From positions 1 to 6,667 of the forward strand of contig JAEZZV010000332.1 of NCBI GenBank assembly GCA_023418375.1: 6,667 nt of DNA, written 5' to 3'. Shown one piece after another: positions 1 to 5,556 of the stretch (positions are counted from its first letter, which is position 1; each line of letters opens with the position of its first letter). Under the pieces are notes generated by a model, which saw only the letters and a list, made by a program, of their open reading frames with translations, searched no databases and was not told the DNA's origin. Position numbers and translations under genes: made by a program. The stretch is from Actinomycetes bacterium (GTDB taxonomy: Bacteria; Actinomycetota; Actinomycetes; Actinomycetales; Cellulomonadaceae).

Positions 1-875
1 AGCCGGGGCACCTCCCGCAGCGGGGCCGTCATCGCGAGCGCGCGCTCGCGGCGCGACCGGGCCCGGCCCGCGAGGGCCAGCACCGTCACGATGACCGCGA
101 GCTGCACCACGGACAGCACCGCGGCCGACCGGAGGTCGAGCATCTGCGTGGTGAGCACCCAGATCTCGGTCTCGACGGTGCCGTAACGCAGCCCGCCGAG
201 CACGAGCACGACGCCGAACGCGGTCGCGCAGAAGAGGAAGACGACGGCCGCGGCCGACGCGATCGCGGGCGTCAGCGCGGGAAGCGTGACCGTGACGAAC
301 GCCCGCCACGGGGTCGCGCCGAGCGCGCGGGCGGCCTGCTCGGCGCGCGGGTCCAGCCCGGACCAGAACGCGCCGACGGTCCGCACGACGACCGCGTAGT
401 TGAAGAACAGCAGGGCGGCGACGATCCCCGCGAACGACTCGTCCCAGCCGAGGAAACCCAGCGGCCCGGACGGCGCCAGCACCGACCGGAACGCGACGCC
501 GACGACGACGGTCGGCAGCACGAACGGCACCACCACGAGACCGCGCAGCAGCGCCCGGCCGCGGAACGCCGTCCGGTACAGCAGGTACGCCCCGGGCACC
601 CCCAGCACGACGGCGATCACGGTCGCGACCGACGCCTGTGCGACGGTCAGCCCGACGACACGCCACGTACGCGCGCGCCCGACCACCTCGGCGAAGCCCG
701 AGAGATCGAGCGCGCCGTCGGTGACGAACCCGCGCCCGAGGATCGCCCCGACCGGCAGCGCGAAGAACGTGGCCAGGAAAGCCAGCGGCAGCCCGGCGAC
801 CAGCGCCCAGACGACGACGCGCGCCGTCCGCCCGCGACCGGCGACGGCCGCGGGCGGGCGCACGACGACGCTCAC
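1..875 (-). CDS. thiP: Thiamine ABC transporter permease ThiP (N-terminal 291 residues, cut by left edge)
   Basis: Inner-membrane permease of an ABC importer, expected to carry thiamine or TPP delivered by the upstream-encoded ThiB, powered by an ATPase (ThiQ) not in view. Reading from a GTG at 875, the frame is open to the window edge. Hydrophobic segments lie near residues 22-46, 73-100, 111-133, 147-170, 200-228 and 252-270. The permease EAA loop is clear at about 179-199, beginning EQAARALGATPW and ending in TLP. Residues 270-291 are hydrophilic (RARSRRER), fitting the linker between the two halves of a ThiP-type fused permease of about 530 residues; the second half would lie beyond the edge. 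The GTG sits 4 nt after the thiB stop with no strong Shine-Dalgarno, so translational coupling to thiB is likely; no other in-frame start is near. Thiamine specificity is inferred from thiB and the TPP riboswitch. By sequence alone it could be an iron or spermidine/putrescine-type permease. Confidence 0.88.
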   Translation of the reverse strand, partial: MSVVVRPPAAVAGRGRTARVVVWALVAGLPLAFLATFFALPVGAILGRGFVTDGALDLSGFAEVVGRARTWRVVGLTVAQASVATVIAVVLGVPGAYLLYRTAFRGRALLRGLVVVPFVLPTVVVGVAFRSVLAPSGPLGFLGWDESFAGIVAALLFFNYAVVVRTVGAFWSGLDPRAEQAARALGATPWRAFVTVTLPALTPAIASAAAVVFLFCATAFGVVLVLGGLRYGTVETEIWVLTTQMLDLRSAAVLSVVQLAVIVTVLALAGRARSRRERALAMTAPLREVPR

Positions 876-879
876 GGGT

Positions 880-2010
880 TCATCCGACGACGGTGTCCGT
901 CCACTGCTCGATCCAGGCGTCCCGGTTCTGCGAGATGACCTCGGGTTCCACGTGGAACGCGTCGGCCGCGAGCGGCGCGTACCGCGTCCAGGACTCCGGC
1001 AGCTCCACGTCGGTCACGGGGTACATGTACATGTTCTCGGGGATCGAGGCCTGGACCTCCGGCGACAGCAGCCAGTCGATCACCGCACGCGCACCCTGGG
1101 GGTTCGCGGCGCCGGCCAGCACGCCCGCGTACTCGACCTGCCGGAAGCACGTGCTGAGCAGCGCGCCCGTCGGCGGTTCGGTCGCGCCCTCGGGCACCTC
1201 GTACGGGGGCGATGACGCGTAGGACAGGACCAGCGGCCGGTCGCCCTCGCTGGACGGGCCGGAGTAGTCGACGTAGTACGCGTCGGACCAGCCGCTGGCG
1301 ATCTTCACGCCGTTGTCGCGCAGCGCGGCCCAGTAGTCGAGCCAGCCGTCCTCGCCGTACGCCCCGATCGTGGCCAGCACGAACGCGAGCCCGGGCGACG
1401 ACGTCGCCGGGTTCGTCACGACGAGCAGGTCGCGGTAGGCGGGGTCCGTGAGGTCGTCGAGCGTCGTCGGCTCGGGGATGCCCGCCTCGGCGAACCACTC
1501 GTGGTCGACGTTGATGCACACGTCGCCCATGTCGACGGCGGTGAGCGACCCCGCGTCGTCCACCGCGTACTCCGCGACGGCGGCGTCGGGCGTGTACGGC
1601 TCGAGGATGCCCTCCTCGATCGCGCGCGTCGCGAAGCTGTTGTCGATGCCGTACACGGCGTCGCCGAGCGGCGCGTCCTTGGTGAGGATGAGCTGGTTGA
1701 CCAGCGCGCCGCCGTCACCGGGGGCGCGCGTCTCGAGCGTGTAGCCCGTCTCCTCCTCGAAGGCCGCGACCAGCTCGTCCGGGACCGCGAACGAGTCGTG
1801 CGTGACGAGCACGACGGTCCCCCCGCCCTCCGTCCCGCCCTCGCTCGCCGCGTCACCGGCGCCGGCCGCGTCGCCGTCGTCCCCGCCGTCGTCCGCGCCG
1901 ACGAGCGAGCACGCGCCGAGCGCCGCCACCGCGACGGCGGCGACCAGCGCCCCGACCACCCGCTGCACCCGGGCCCGACCGGCCCGGCTCACTGCCTTGC
2001 TGCTTGCCAT
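880..2010 (-). CDS. thiB: Thiamine ABC transporter substrate-binding lipoprotein ThiB
   Basis: Extracytoplasmic receptor that captures thiamine (and its phosphates) for the ThiP permease. The 376-residue product has a basic N-terminus, a hydrophobic stretch (about 18-33) and a lipobox, LGAC, with Cys34 as the predicted lipidation site. An acidic Gly/Asp/Glu-rich tether follows (about 39-64). The rest resembles E. coli TbpA/ThiB motif by motif: THDSF (70-74), PATSSPGLAF (201-210), SGWSDAY (239-245), LVLSYASSPPY (260-270), IPENMYMYPV (323-332) and a C-terminal DAWIEQW. It is longer than E. coli TbpA (about 330) mainly because of the tether. The ATG at 2010 is chosen because AGGAGG lies 4 nt upstream (GAGG at 7 nt) and the signal peptide begins there; an in-frame upstream GTG or ATG extension would run into the riboswitch leader. 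Expression is predicted to be controlled by the TPP riboswitch. Two cysteines, 165 and 288, besides the lipobox Cys are notable in an exported protein. Confidence 0.94.
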   Translation of the reverse strand: MASSKAVSRAGRARVQRVVGALVAAVAVAALGACSLVGADDGGDDGDAAGAGDAASEGGTEGGGTVVLVTHDSFAVPDELVAAFEEETGYTLETRAPGDGGALVNQLILTKDAPLGDAVYGIDNSFATRAIEEGILEPYTPDAAVAEYAVDDAGSLTAVDMGDVCINVDHEWFAEAGIPEPTTLDDLTDPAYRDLLVVTNPATSSPGLAFVLATIGAYGEDGWLDYWAALRDNGVKIASGWSDAYYVDYSGPSSEGDRPLVLSYASSPPYEVPEGATEPPTGALLSTCFRQVEYAGVLAGAANPQGARAVIDWLLSPEVQASIPENMYMYPVTDVELPESWTRYAPLAADAFHVEPEVISQNRDAWIEQWTDTVVG

Positions 2011-2014
2011 CGAT

Positions 2015-2039
2015 CCTCCTCGCGTGGTCCACGAGGGGG
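2015..2039 (-). promoter_or_regulatory. Shine-Dalgarno-sequestering hairpin of thiB
   Basis: On the minus-strand transcript, CCTCGTG (2036-2030) pairs with CGCGAGG (2024-2018) around a GACCA loop, including one U-G wobble. After one C/A mismatch, CC (2039-2038) pairs with GG (2016-2015). The AGGAGG ribosome-binding site of thiB (2020-2015) is thus almost entirely inside the stem, 4 nt from the ATG. This is the expected design for translational control by the upstream TPP aptamer. The pairing is read directly from the sequence; its use as the switch is inferred. I did not find a convincing sequence in the aptamer that would compete for the CCCCC/CCTCG arm. Confidence 0.6.
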
Positions 2040-2040
2040 T

Positions 2041-2064
2041 CCCGCCGCGGCGCACCGCGACGGG
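2041..2064 (-). promoter_or_regulatory. Strong GC hairpin between TPP aptamer and thiB ribosome-binding site
   Basis: The transcript can form a 10-bp stem, CCCGTCGCGG (2064-2055) with CCGCGGCGGG (2050-2041), closed by a TGCG tetraloop; all ten positions pair if U2060-G2045 is counted as a wobble. It begins about 10 nt after the aptamer's P1. No U-tract follows, the next bases being ACCCCC, so it is not a standard intrinsic terminator. It may be part of the expression platform or a spacer that insulates the aptamer from the Shine-Dalgarno hairpin. Confidence 0.5.
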
Positions 2065-2073
2065 CCTGAGATT

Positions 2074-2160
2074 CCCGACTCCCTACGCCGGTATCACCCG
2101 GATCAGGTTCGAGGGTCTGCGGTTGTCCGCACTCTCAGCGTCCAAGACGCTCCCCTGTCG
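2074..2160 (-). promoter_or_regulatory. TPP riboswitch (THI-box aptamer)
   Basis: The minus-strand RNA carries the conserved THI elements in order: GGGGAGCG (about 2155-2148), CTGAGAG (2138-2132), CCTGATC (2107-2101) and GTGATACCGGCGTAGGGA (2097-2080). Helices can be drawn: P1 CGAC/GTCG (2160-2157 with 2079-2076), P2 GGG/CCC (2155-2153 with 2115-2113), P3 GCGTC/GACGC (2150-2146 with 2142-2138), an extra hairpin GCGG-ACAA-CCGC (2130-2119) and P5 CCGG/CCGG (2101-2098 with 2091-2088). TGAGA after P3 is the pyrimidine-binding element, and GTGATACCGGCG the pyrophosphate-side element. It lies 64 nt upstream of the thiB ATG, so binding of thiamine pyrophosphate should reduce synthesis of the thiamine importer. 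Recognition rests on the conserved core and is very secure. Confidence 0.96.
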
Positions 2161-2164
2161 TTCG

Positions 2165-2176
2165 TGGCCGACCCTA
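2165..2176 (-). promoter_or_regulatory. Likely -10 element of the thiB-thiP promoter
   Basis: On the minus strand GGGG-TAGGGT (hexamer 2176-2171) matches the actinobacterial -10 pattern TAnnnT. A start about 7 nt downstream would fall near 2163-2165, only a few bases before P1 of the riboswitch, the tight spacing expected if this drives the leader. No good -35 is visible at 17-18 bp (CGCAGT-like). Moderate support, from position and hexamer only. Confidence 0.5.
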
Positions 2177-2236
2177 CCCCCGGACGACCCGGGACTGCGC
2201 GCAGCGTCCGCCCCTGCGGGCACCGCCCGACCCGGC

Positions 2237-2242
2237 TACGGT
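2237..2242 (+). promoter_or_regulatory. Possible -10 element for a leaderless DUF4235 transcript
   Basis: TACGGT (2237-2242) fits TAnnnT and ends 7 nt before the ATG at 2250, close to the -12 to -7 placement seen for leaderless actinobacterial mRNAs. The same stretch also holds GGTGAG, which could be a weak Shine-Dalgarno if transcription starts further upstream. No clear -35. Tentative. Confidence 0.35.
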
Positions 2243-2249
2243 GAGCGGC

Positions 2250-2504
2250 ATGACCGACAAGAAGGAGTCGCTCGCCGCGAAGCTCGCCGGCGTCGTGACC
2301 GCGCTGGCCGCGGCCTGGCTCGCCCAGCGCATCATCGACACGGTGTGGACGCGCGCGCTCGGTCACAAGCCGCCGAAGCCCGAGGACGAGGCGGACGCGC
2401 GGTTCCTCGAGATCGCCGCGGCCGCCACCATCACGGGCGCGGCCGTCGCGCTCTCGCGCGTGCTCGCGACGCGCGGCGCCGCGAAGGTCCTCACCCGCCG
2501 CTGA
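2250..2504 (+). CDS. DUF4235 family small membrane protein
   Basis: An 84-residue protein of unknown function. Two hydrophobic segments (about residues 12-32 and 53-73) flank a hydrophilic loop with VWTRALGHKPPKPEDEADA. This layout (Lys-rich start, helix, W-containing segment, PP-P-D/E loop, A/G-rich helix with a following Arg, short basic tail) matches the actinobacterial DUF4235 family, whose role is not known. The ATG at 2250 is preferred over an in-frame GTG at 2241, which overlaps the probable -10 or weak Shine-Dalgarno sequence. The gene diverges from thiB, with 239 bp between the start codons, and converges on mnhG, overlapping its 3' end by 14 bp. It shares no operon with either neighbour. 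Base and codon use look like the rest of the window, so there is no sign of recent transfer. Family recognition is from pattern memory, not a search. Confidence 0.85.
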   Translation: MTDKKESLAAKLAGVVTALAAAWLAQRIIDTVWTRALGHKPPKPEDEADARFLEIAAAATITGAAVALSRVLATRGAAKVLTRR

Positions 2505-3027
2505 CGTCCCGGCCGCCCGCGACGTCGTCGGGACCCTCGCCCGGCGTGACGTCGGCCCGCTCGTCCGGCGTGACGTCGGCCCGCTCGTCCGGCTGCTCGT
2601 CCGGCTGCTCGTCCGGCTGCTCGTCACGCAGCTCGGCGCTCGCGGCGCCCGCGGCGGGTCCACGCTCGGCGACCTCGCGCTCGGCTGCGCGGAGGTCGCG
2701 CGTCAGCTCGTCCACCTCGAGGTGCTCCGGCTGCACCTTGCCCGTCCGGTAGCCCGCGCGCGCCACCATGTGCGCCGCGACCGGGGACGTGAGCAGCTGG
2801 AACATCACCACGAGCAGCAGCATCCAGACCACGGGCACCCCGCCGAGCCGGACCCCCAGGCCCAGGAGGACCAGAACCAAGCCGAGCACCTGCGGCTTCG
2901 TCGCCGCGTGCATCCGGGCGAGCAGGTCGGGGAAGCGCACGATGCCGACGCCCGCCCCGAACGCCAGCAACGCACCACCGACCAGCAGCACGGCGGCGAC
3001 GACGTCGCGCACCAGGTCCGCCGTCAT
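2491..3027 (-). CDS. mnhG: Mrp/Mnh cation:proton antiporter subunit MnhG with extended tail
   Basis: Small integral membrane subunit of the Mrp-type Na+/H+ antiporter complex. The 178-residue product has a typical MnhG core (residues 1-95): three hydrophobic segments (about 8-28, 46-62, 64-84) and the family signature RFPDLLARMHAATKPQVLG (31-49). The remaining 80-odd residues are hydrophilic and acidic, beginning GKVQPEHLEVDELTRDLRAAE and continuing into DEQP repeats (136-147) and DERADVTP repeats (147-162), so the protein is well above the usual 100-125 residues. The ATG at 3027 overlaps the mnhF stop as ATGA and has GGAGGTG about 6 nt upstream, fixing the start. It is the last gene of the operon; its stop lies inside the convergent DUF4235 gene, leaving no room for a terminator before that gene. 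Confidence 0.94.
   Translation of the reverse strand: MTADLVRDVVAAVLLVGGALLAFGAGVGIVRFPDLLARMHAATKPQVLGLVLVLLGLGVRLGGVPVVWMLLLVVMFQLLTSPVAAHMVARAGYRTGKVQPEHLEVDELTRDLRAAEREVAERGPAAGAASAELRDEQPDEQPDEQPDERADVTPDERADVTPGEGPDDVAGGRDVSGG
2541..2624. repeat. Perfect tandem repeats in the mnhG tail (2 x 24 bp, then 3 x 12 bp)
   Basis: Two identical 24-bp units lie at 2541-2564 and 2565-2588, each beginning CCGGCGTGACG on the plus strand. Three identical 12-bp units CCGGCTGCTCGT follow at 2589-2600, 2601-2612 and 2613-2624. All end in CTCGT, so the two arrays share a unit boundary and probably a common origin. Unit lengths are multiples of three: on the coding strand they give DEQP (x3) and DERADVTP (x2). 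Copy number changes would keep the reading frame. Confidence 0.95.
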
Positions 3028-3413
3028 CGGCCCACCTCCCCCTCGGCCGGCCCCCCGTGGTGCTCCTCGTCGAACGAGAGCTCCCGTTCCTCCTCCTGCC
3101 GGCGGGCGGCCTCGAGCGCGTCGGCCTCCTCGCGGCTGAGCACCCGGCCCTCGCCCTCGGGCTCGGCAGCGGCGAACCGCGCGATCGTCACCGAGGTGAG
3201 GAACCCGACGAGGGAGAGCGCGAGCAGCACCGGCACGAGGTCGGCCCGCCGCGTCCAGGCAGCGTAGGTCGCGATGCCCGCGATGAGCACGGACGTGAGC
3301 ACGTCGACGGCGACGGTGCGGTCGAGCATGCTCGGGCCACGCTCGACCCGCCACAGCGCGAGCAGCGCCGCGGCGCCGAGCAGGACCGCGCAGACGACCG
3401 CGACGACCGTCAT
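3024..3413 (-). CDS. mnhF: Mrp/Mnh cation:proton antiporter subunit MnhF
   Basis: Small membrane subunit of the Mrp antiporter. The 129-residue product has three hydrophobic segments (about 3-20, 36-52, 58-78) and the family signature RGPSMLDRTVAVDVLTS (25-41), with conserved acidic residues D31 and D37 at the membrane edge. The usual protein ends around residue 85-95. Here a charged tail of about 45 residues follows, EPEGEGRVLSREEADALEAA then RRQEEEREL, likely a short cytoplasmic helix, ending in an acidic His-containing stretch. The ATG at 3413 overlaps the mnhE stop (ATGA) and is preceded by an excellent GAGGAGGTGA ribosome-binding site; its own stop overlaps the mnhG ATG the same way. Family assignment is secure; transported ions cannot be told from sequence. 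Confidence 0.94.
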   Translation of the reverse strand: MTVVAVVCAVLLGAAALLALWRVERGPSMLDRTVAVDVLTSVLIAGIATYAAWTRRADLVPVLLALSLVGFLTSVTIARFAAAEPEGEGRVLSREEADALEAARRQEEERELSFDEEHHGGPAEGEVGR

Positions 3414-3991
3414 GCGGTCACCTCCTCGCGCGGAGCCGGCTGGTGCCTCGGGTTGCGGGCGAGCCCCGCCTCGGCGAGCTCGGCGTCGGACGCCAGGGCC
3501 CGCAGCACGCGCGCCTCGGTGTCGAGCACGTGCCGACGCGTGGGCTCGACCCCACCGGAGATGCCCAGGTCGAGCACGTGCACGTAGAGCATCCCCGTGG
3601 TGCGGTGCGCCTCGACGACCACGGAGCCCGGCACCAGGCACGTGATCTCCGAGGTCAGCGTCATGTAGAGCTCGTTGCGGCTGCGCAGCTGCACGCCGAT
3701 GACGGCGCTGCGCGGGGCGCGGCGCACGTCGAGCGCGAGCACGACCACCTGCGTGCTCGCGACGACCAGGTCGACCAGGAACCGCCAGGCGAGGTACCCG
3801 AGCGCGACCGGGTGCACCCGCCCGTCGACCCGCAGCCGCGGCAGCCGGAGCACCGCGGTGACCAGGAGCGCGACGCCCAGACCGGCCAGGGCCGTGCCCG
3901 CCTCGAACGTCCCCCAGAGCAGCACCCAGACGACCGTCAGCCACACGGCCGACGCGACGGAGAAGGCCGCCGAGGCCCGCCGGCCGCTCAC
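3410..3991 (-). CDS. mnhE: Mrp/Mnh cation:proton antiporter subunit MnhE
   Basis: Membrane subunit MnhE of the Mrp antiporter, 193 residues, somewhat longer than the usual 160 or so. The N-terminal half is hydrophobic (about 10-29, 32-49, and 63-89 with AWRFLVDLVVASTQVV). The soluble C-terminal domain carries the family pattern ELYMTLTSEITCLVPGSVVVE (about 107-127), followed by MLYVHVLDLG (134-143). A basic and Pro-containing tail (179-193) follows. The GTG at 3991 is chosen: it overlaps the mnhD stop as GTGA and has GAGGTGG a few bases upstream, whereas longer reading of this frame runs back through mnhD without homology. Its stop overlaps the mnhF ATG. MnhE helps assembly and stability of the complex in studied systems; here that role is inferred from family. 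Confidence 0.93.
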   Translation of the reverse strand: MSGRRASAAFSVASAVWLTVVWVLLWGTFEAGTALAGLGVALLVTAVLRLPRLRVDGRVHPVALGYLAWRFLVDLVVASTQVVVLALDVRRAPRSAVIGVQLRSRNELYMTLTSEITCLVPGSVVVEAHRTTGMLYVHVLDLGISGGVEPTRRHVLDTEARVLRALASDAELAEAGLARNPRHQPAPREEVTA

Positions 3992-5556
3992 GGGCCCACC
4001 TCGGCCTCGACGTCGGCCTCCTCGGTCACGTCGACCGACTCGCCCGTGCCGCGACCCCGGTCCGGGAGCACGGCCGAGACGTACTGCCCGGAGTCGCGCA
4101 GCGTCTGGGCGGCGCGCTCGGTGTAGCCGTAGAGGGGCCCGGCGACGGCGGTGATCCCGAGCCCGACGACCACGAGCGCGGCCGTCGCGCCGACCATGCC
4201 TCGGGGGAGCGTCGTGGTGGGCAGCTCGGTCGGCGCGCCCTGCCAGAAGGCCTTGTTCCAGGCCTTCACGACGGCGTAGAGCGTGAGCAGCGAGGTGACG
4301 ACGGCGCCGGCCACCAGCGCCCAGGCCAGCGGCGTGCCCGCGTCGACGCCCGCCTGCAGCAGGCCGGCCTTGCCGAGGAAGCCCGACAGCGGCGGGATGC
4401 CCGCGAGGCTCATCGCCGGGATGAAGAACATCACCGCGAGCCCCGGCGCGAGCTTGGCCAGTCCGCCCAGCCTGTCGAGCGACGTCGACCCGCCGCGGCG
4501 CTCCATGAGGCCCACGACGAGGAACAGCGTCGTCTGCACGGTGATGTGGTGCGCCACGTAGAAGACGGCGGACGTGAGCCCGGCCTCGGTGGACAGGGCG
4601 ATGCCGAAGACCATGTAGCCGATGTGGCTGACCAGCGTGAACGACACCAGACGCTTGATGTCGTTCTGCGCGACGGCGCCGAGGATGCCGACCAGCATCG
4701 TCGCGAGCGCCACCCACATGAGCAGGGTGTCGGCGCGCCCGTCGGGGAACAGCAGGGTCTGCGTGCGGATGATCGCGTACACGCCGACCTTGGTCAGCAA
4801 CCCCGCGAAGACCGCGGTGACGGGCGCGGGCGCCGTCGGGTAGGAGTCCGGCAGCCAGGCCGACAGCGGGAACATCGCCGCCTTGATGCCGAACGCGAGC
4901 AGCAGCAGCAGCTGCAGGGCCAGGCGGACGCCGGGGTCGACGTCGGGCAGGCGGACCGCGAGCTGGGCGAGGTTGACCGTGCCGGTCGCCGCGTAGACCA
5001 GCGCCAGCGCGGTCAGGAACACCAGCGACGACGCGAGCGAGACGACGACGTAGATCGTGCCCGCGCGCACCCGCTCGCCCGTCCCGCCGAGCGTGATGAG
5101 CACGTACGAGGCGACCAGCAGGATCTCGAAGCCGACGTACAGGTTGAACAGGTCGCCGGACAGGAAGGCGTTGCCGATGCCCGCGGCGAGCACCAGGTAC
5201 GTCGGGTGGAAGATCGCGACGGGGGTCTCCTCACGGGCCTCCTGGTCGCCCTGGGACAGCGAGTACACGAGGACGCACAGCAGCACGGCCGACGACACGG
5301 TGAGCATGAGCGCGGAGAGCCGGTCGGCCACGAGGTCGATGCCCACGGGCGCGGCCCAGCCGCCGACGTCGACCACGAGCGGCCCGTCGTCAGCCGCCAC
5401 GAGCAAGGTGACCGCGGCAGCGAGCACGCCGGTCAGCGCGACCACGCTGATCACGCCCTGCGCGCGCCGGCTGCGCCACATCGCGAGGGCGAGCCCGGCA
5501 GCGGACAGCGGCAGCACGACCGGCATGGGGACCAGCCAGGAGAGGTCAGCGCCCAC
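3988..5556 (-). CDS. mnhD: Mrp/Mnh cation:proton antiporter subunit MnhD
   Basis: Large proton-translocating subunit related to NuoM/NuoN of complex I (proton-conducting transporter family), 522 residues with about 14 hydrophobic segments. Expected ion-path residues are present: E144 in LYVGFEILLVASYVL, K225 in FGIKAAMFPLSAWLPDSY, K256 in GLLTKVGVYA, the histidines of FYVAHHIT (336-337), and K431 in VVKAWNKAFW. E144 and K225 correspond to the essential Glu/Lys pair known in this subunit. The segment NDIKRLVSFTLVSHIGYM (298-315) is also typical. After the last helix comes a charged tail (DVTEEADVEAEVGP). The GTG at 5556 is preferred over the in-frame GTG at 5583 because GGAGG (5570-5566) stands 9 nt upstream of it and translation then begins just before the first helix; this gives an 11-bp overlap with mnhC. 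Confidence 0.94.
   Translation of the reverse strand: MGADLSWLVPMPVVLPLSAAGLALAMWRSRRAQGVISVVALTGVLAAAVTLLVAADDGPLVVDVGGWAAPVGIDLVADRLSALMLTVSSAVLLCVLVYSLSQGDQEAREETPVAIFHPTYLVLAAGIGNAFLSGDLFNLYVGFEILLVASYVLITLGGTGERVRAGTIYVVVSLASSLVFLTALALVYAATGTVNLAQLAVRLPDVDPGVRLALQLLLLLAFGIKAAMFPLSAWLPDSYPTAPAPVTAVFAGLLTKVGVYAIIRTQTLLFPDGRADTLLMWVALATMLVGILGAVAQNDIKRLVSFTLVSHIGYMVFGIALSTEAGLTSAVFYVAHHITVQTTLFLVVGLMERRGGSTSLDRLGGLAKLAPGLAVMFFIPAMSLAGIPPLSGFLGKAGLLQAGVDAGTPLAWALVAGAVVTSLLTLYAVVKAWNKAFWQGAPTELPTTTLPRGMVGATAALVVVGLGITAVAGPLYGYTERAAQTLRDSGQYVSAVLPDRGRGTGESVDVTEEADVEAEVGP

Noticed and set aside
400..1215. Long plus-strand open frame opposite thiP/thiB
   Set aside because: Low-complexity Arg/Thr/Pro-rich product typical of the antisense frame in very GC-rich DNA; the minus strand holds clear thiP and thiB homology.
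2011..2055. Extension of thiB to an upstream start at 2055
   Set aside because: It would place coding sequence over the hairpins and ribosome-binding site, and puts 15 residues before a proper signal peptide. The ATG at 2010 has AGGAGG just upstream.
2041..2064. Hairpin considered as an intrinsic terminator of the riboswitch
   Set aside because: The stem is strong but is followed by ACCCCC rather than a run of U, so it is listed as a regulatory hairpin only.
2472..2483. 12-bp perfect palindrome CGCGGCGCCGCG considered as terminator or operator
   Set aside because: It lies inside the DUF4235 coding region, has no loop or U-tract, and such palindromes are frequent by chance at this GC content.
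2541..2624. Short direct repeats considered as a CRISPR-like array
   Set aside because: Units are contiguous with no spacers, are multiples of three and encode a repeated peptide in frame in mnhG.
1501..2752. Plus-strand open frames across thiB, the riboswitch and the DUF4235 gene
   Set aside because: Composition-driven shadows (Arg/His/Pro/Ala-rich), crossing a secure riboswitch and known genes; no recognisable domain.
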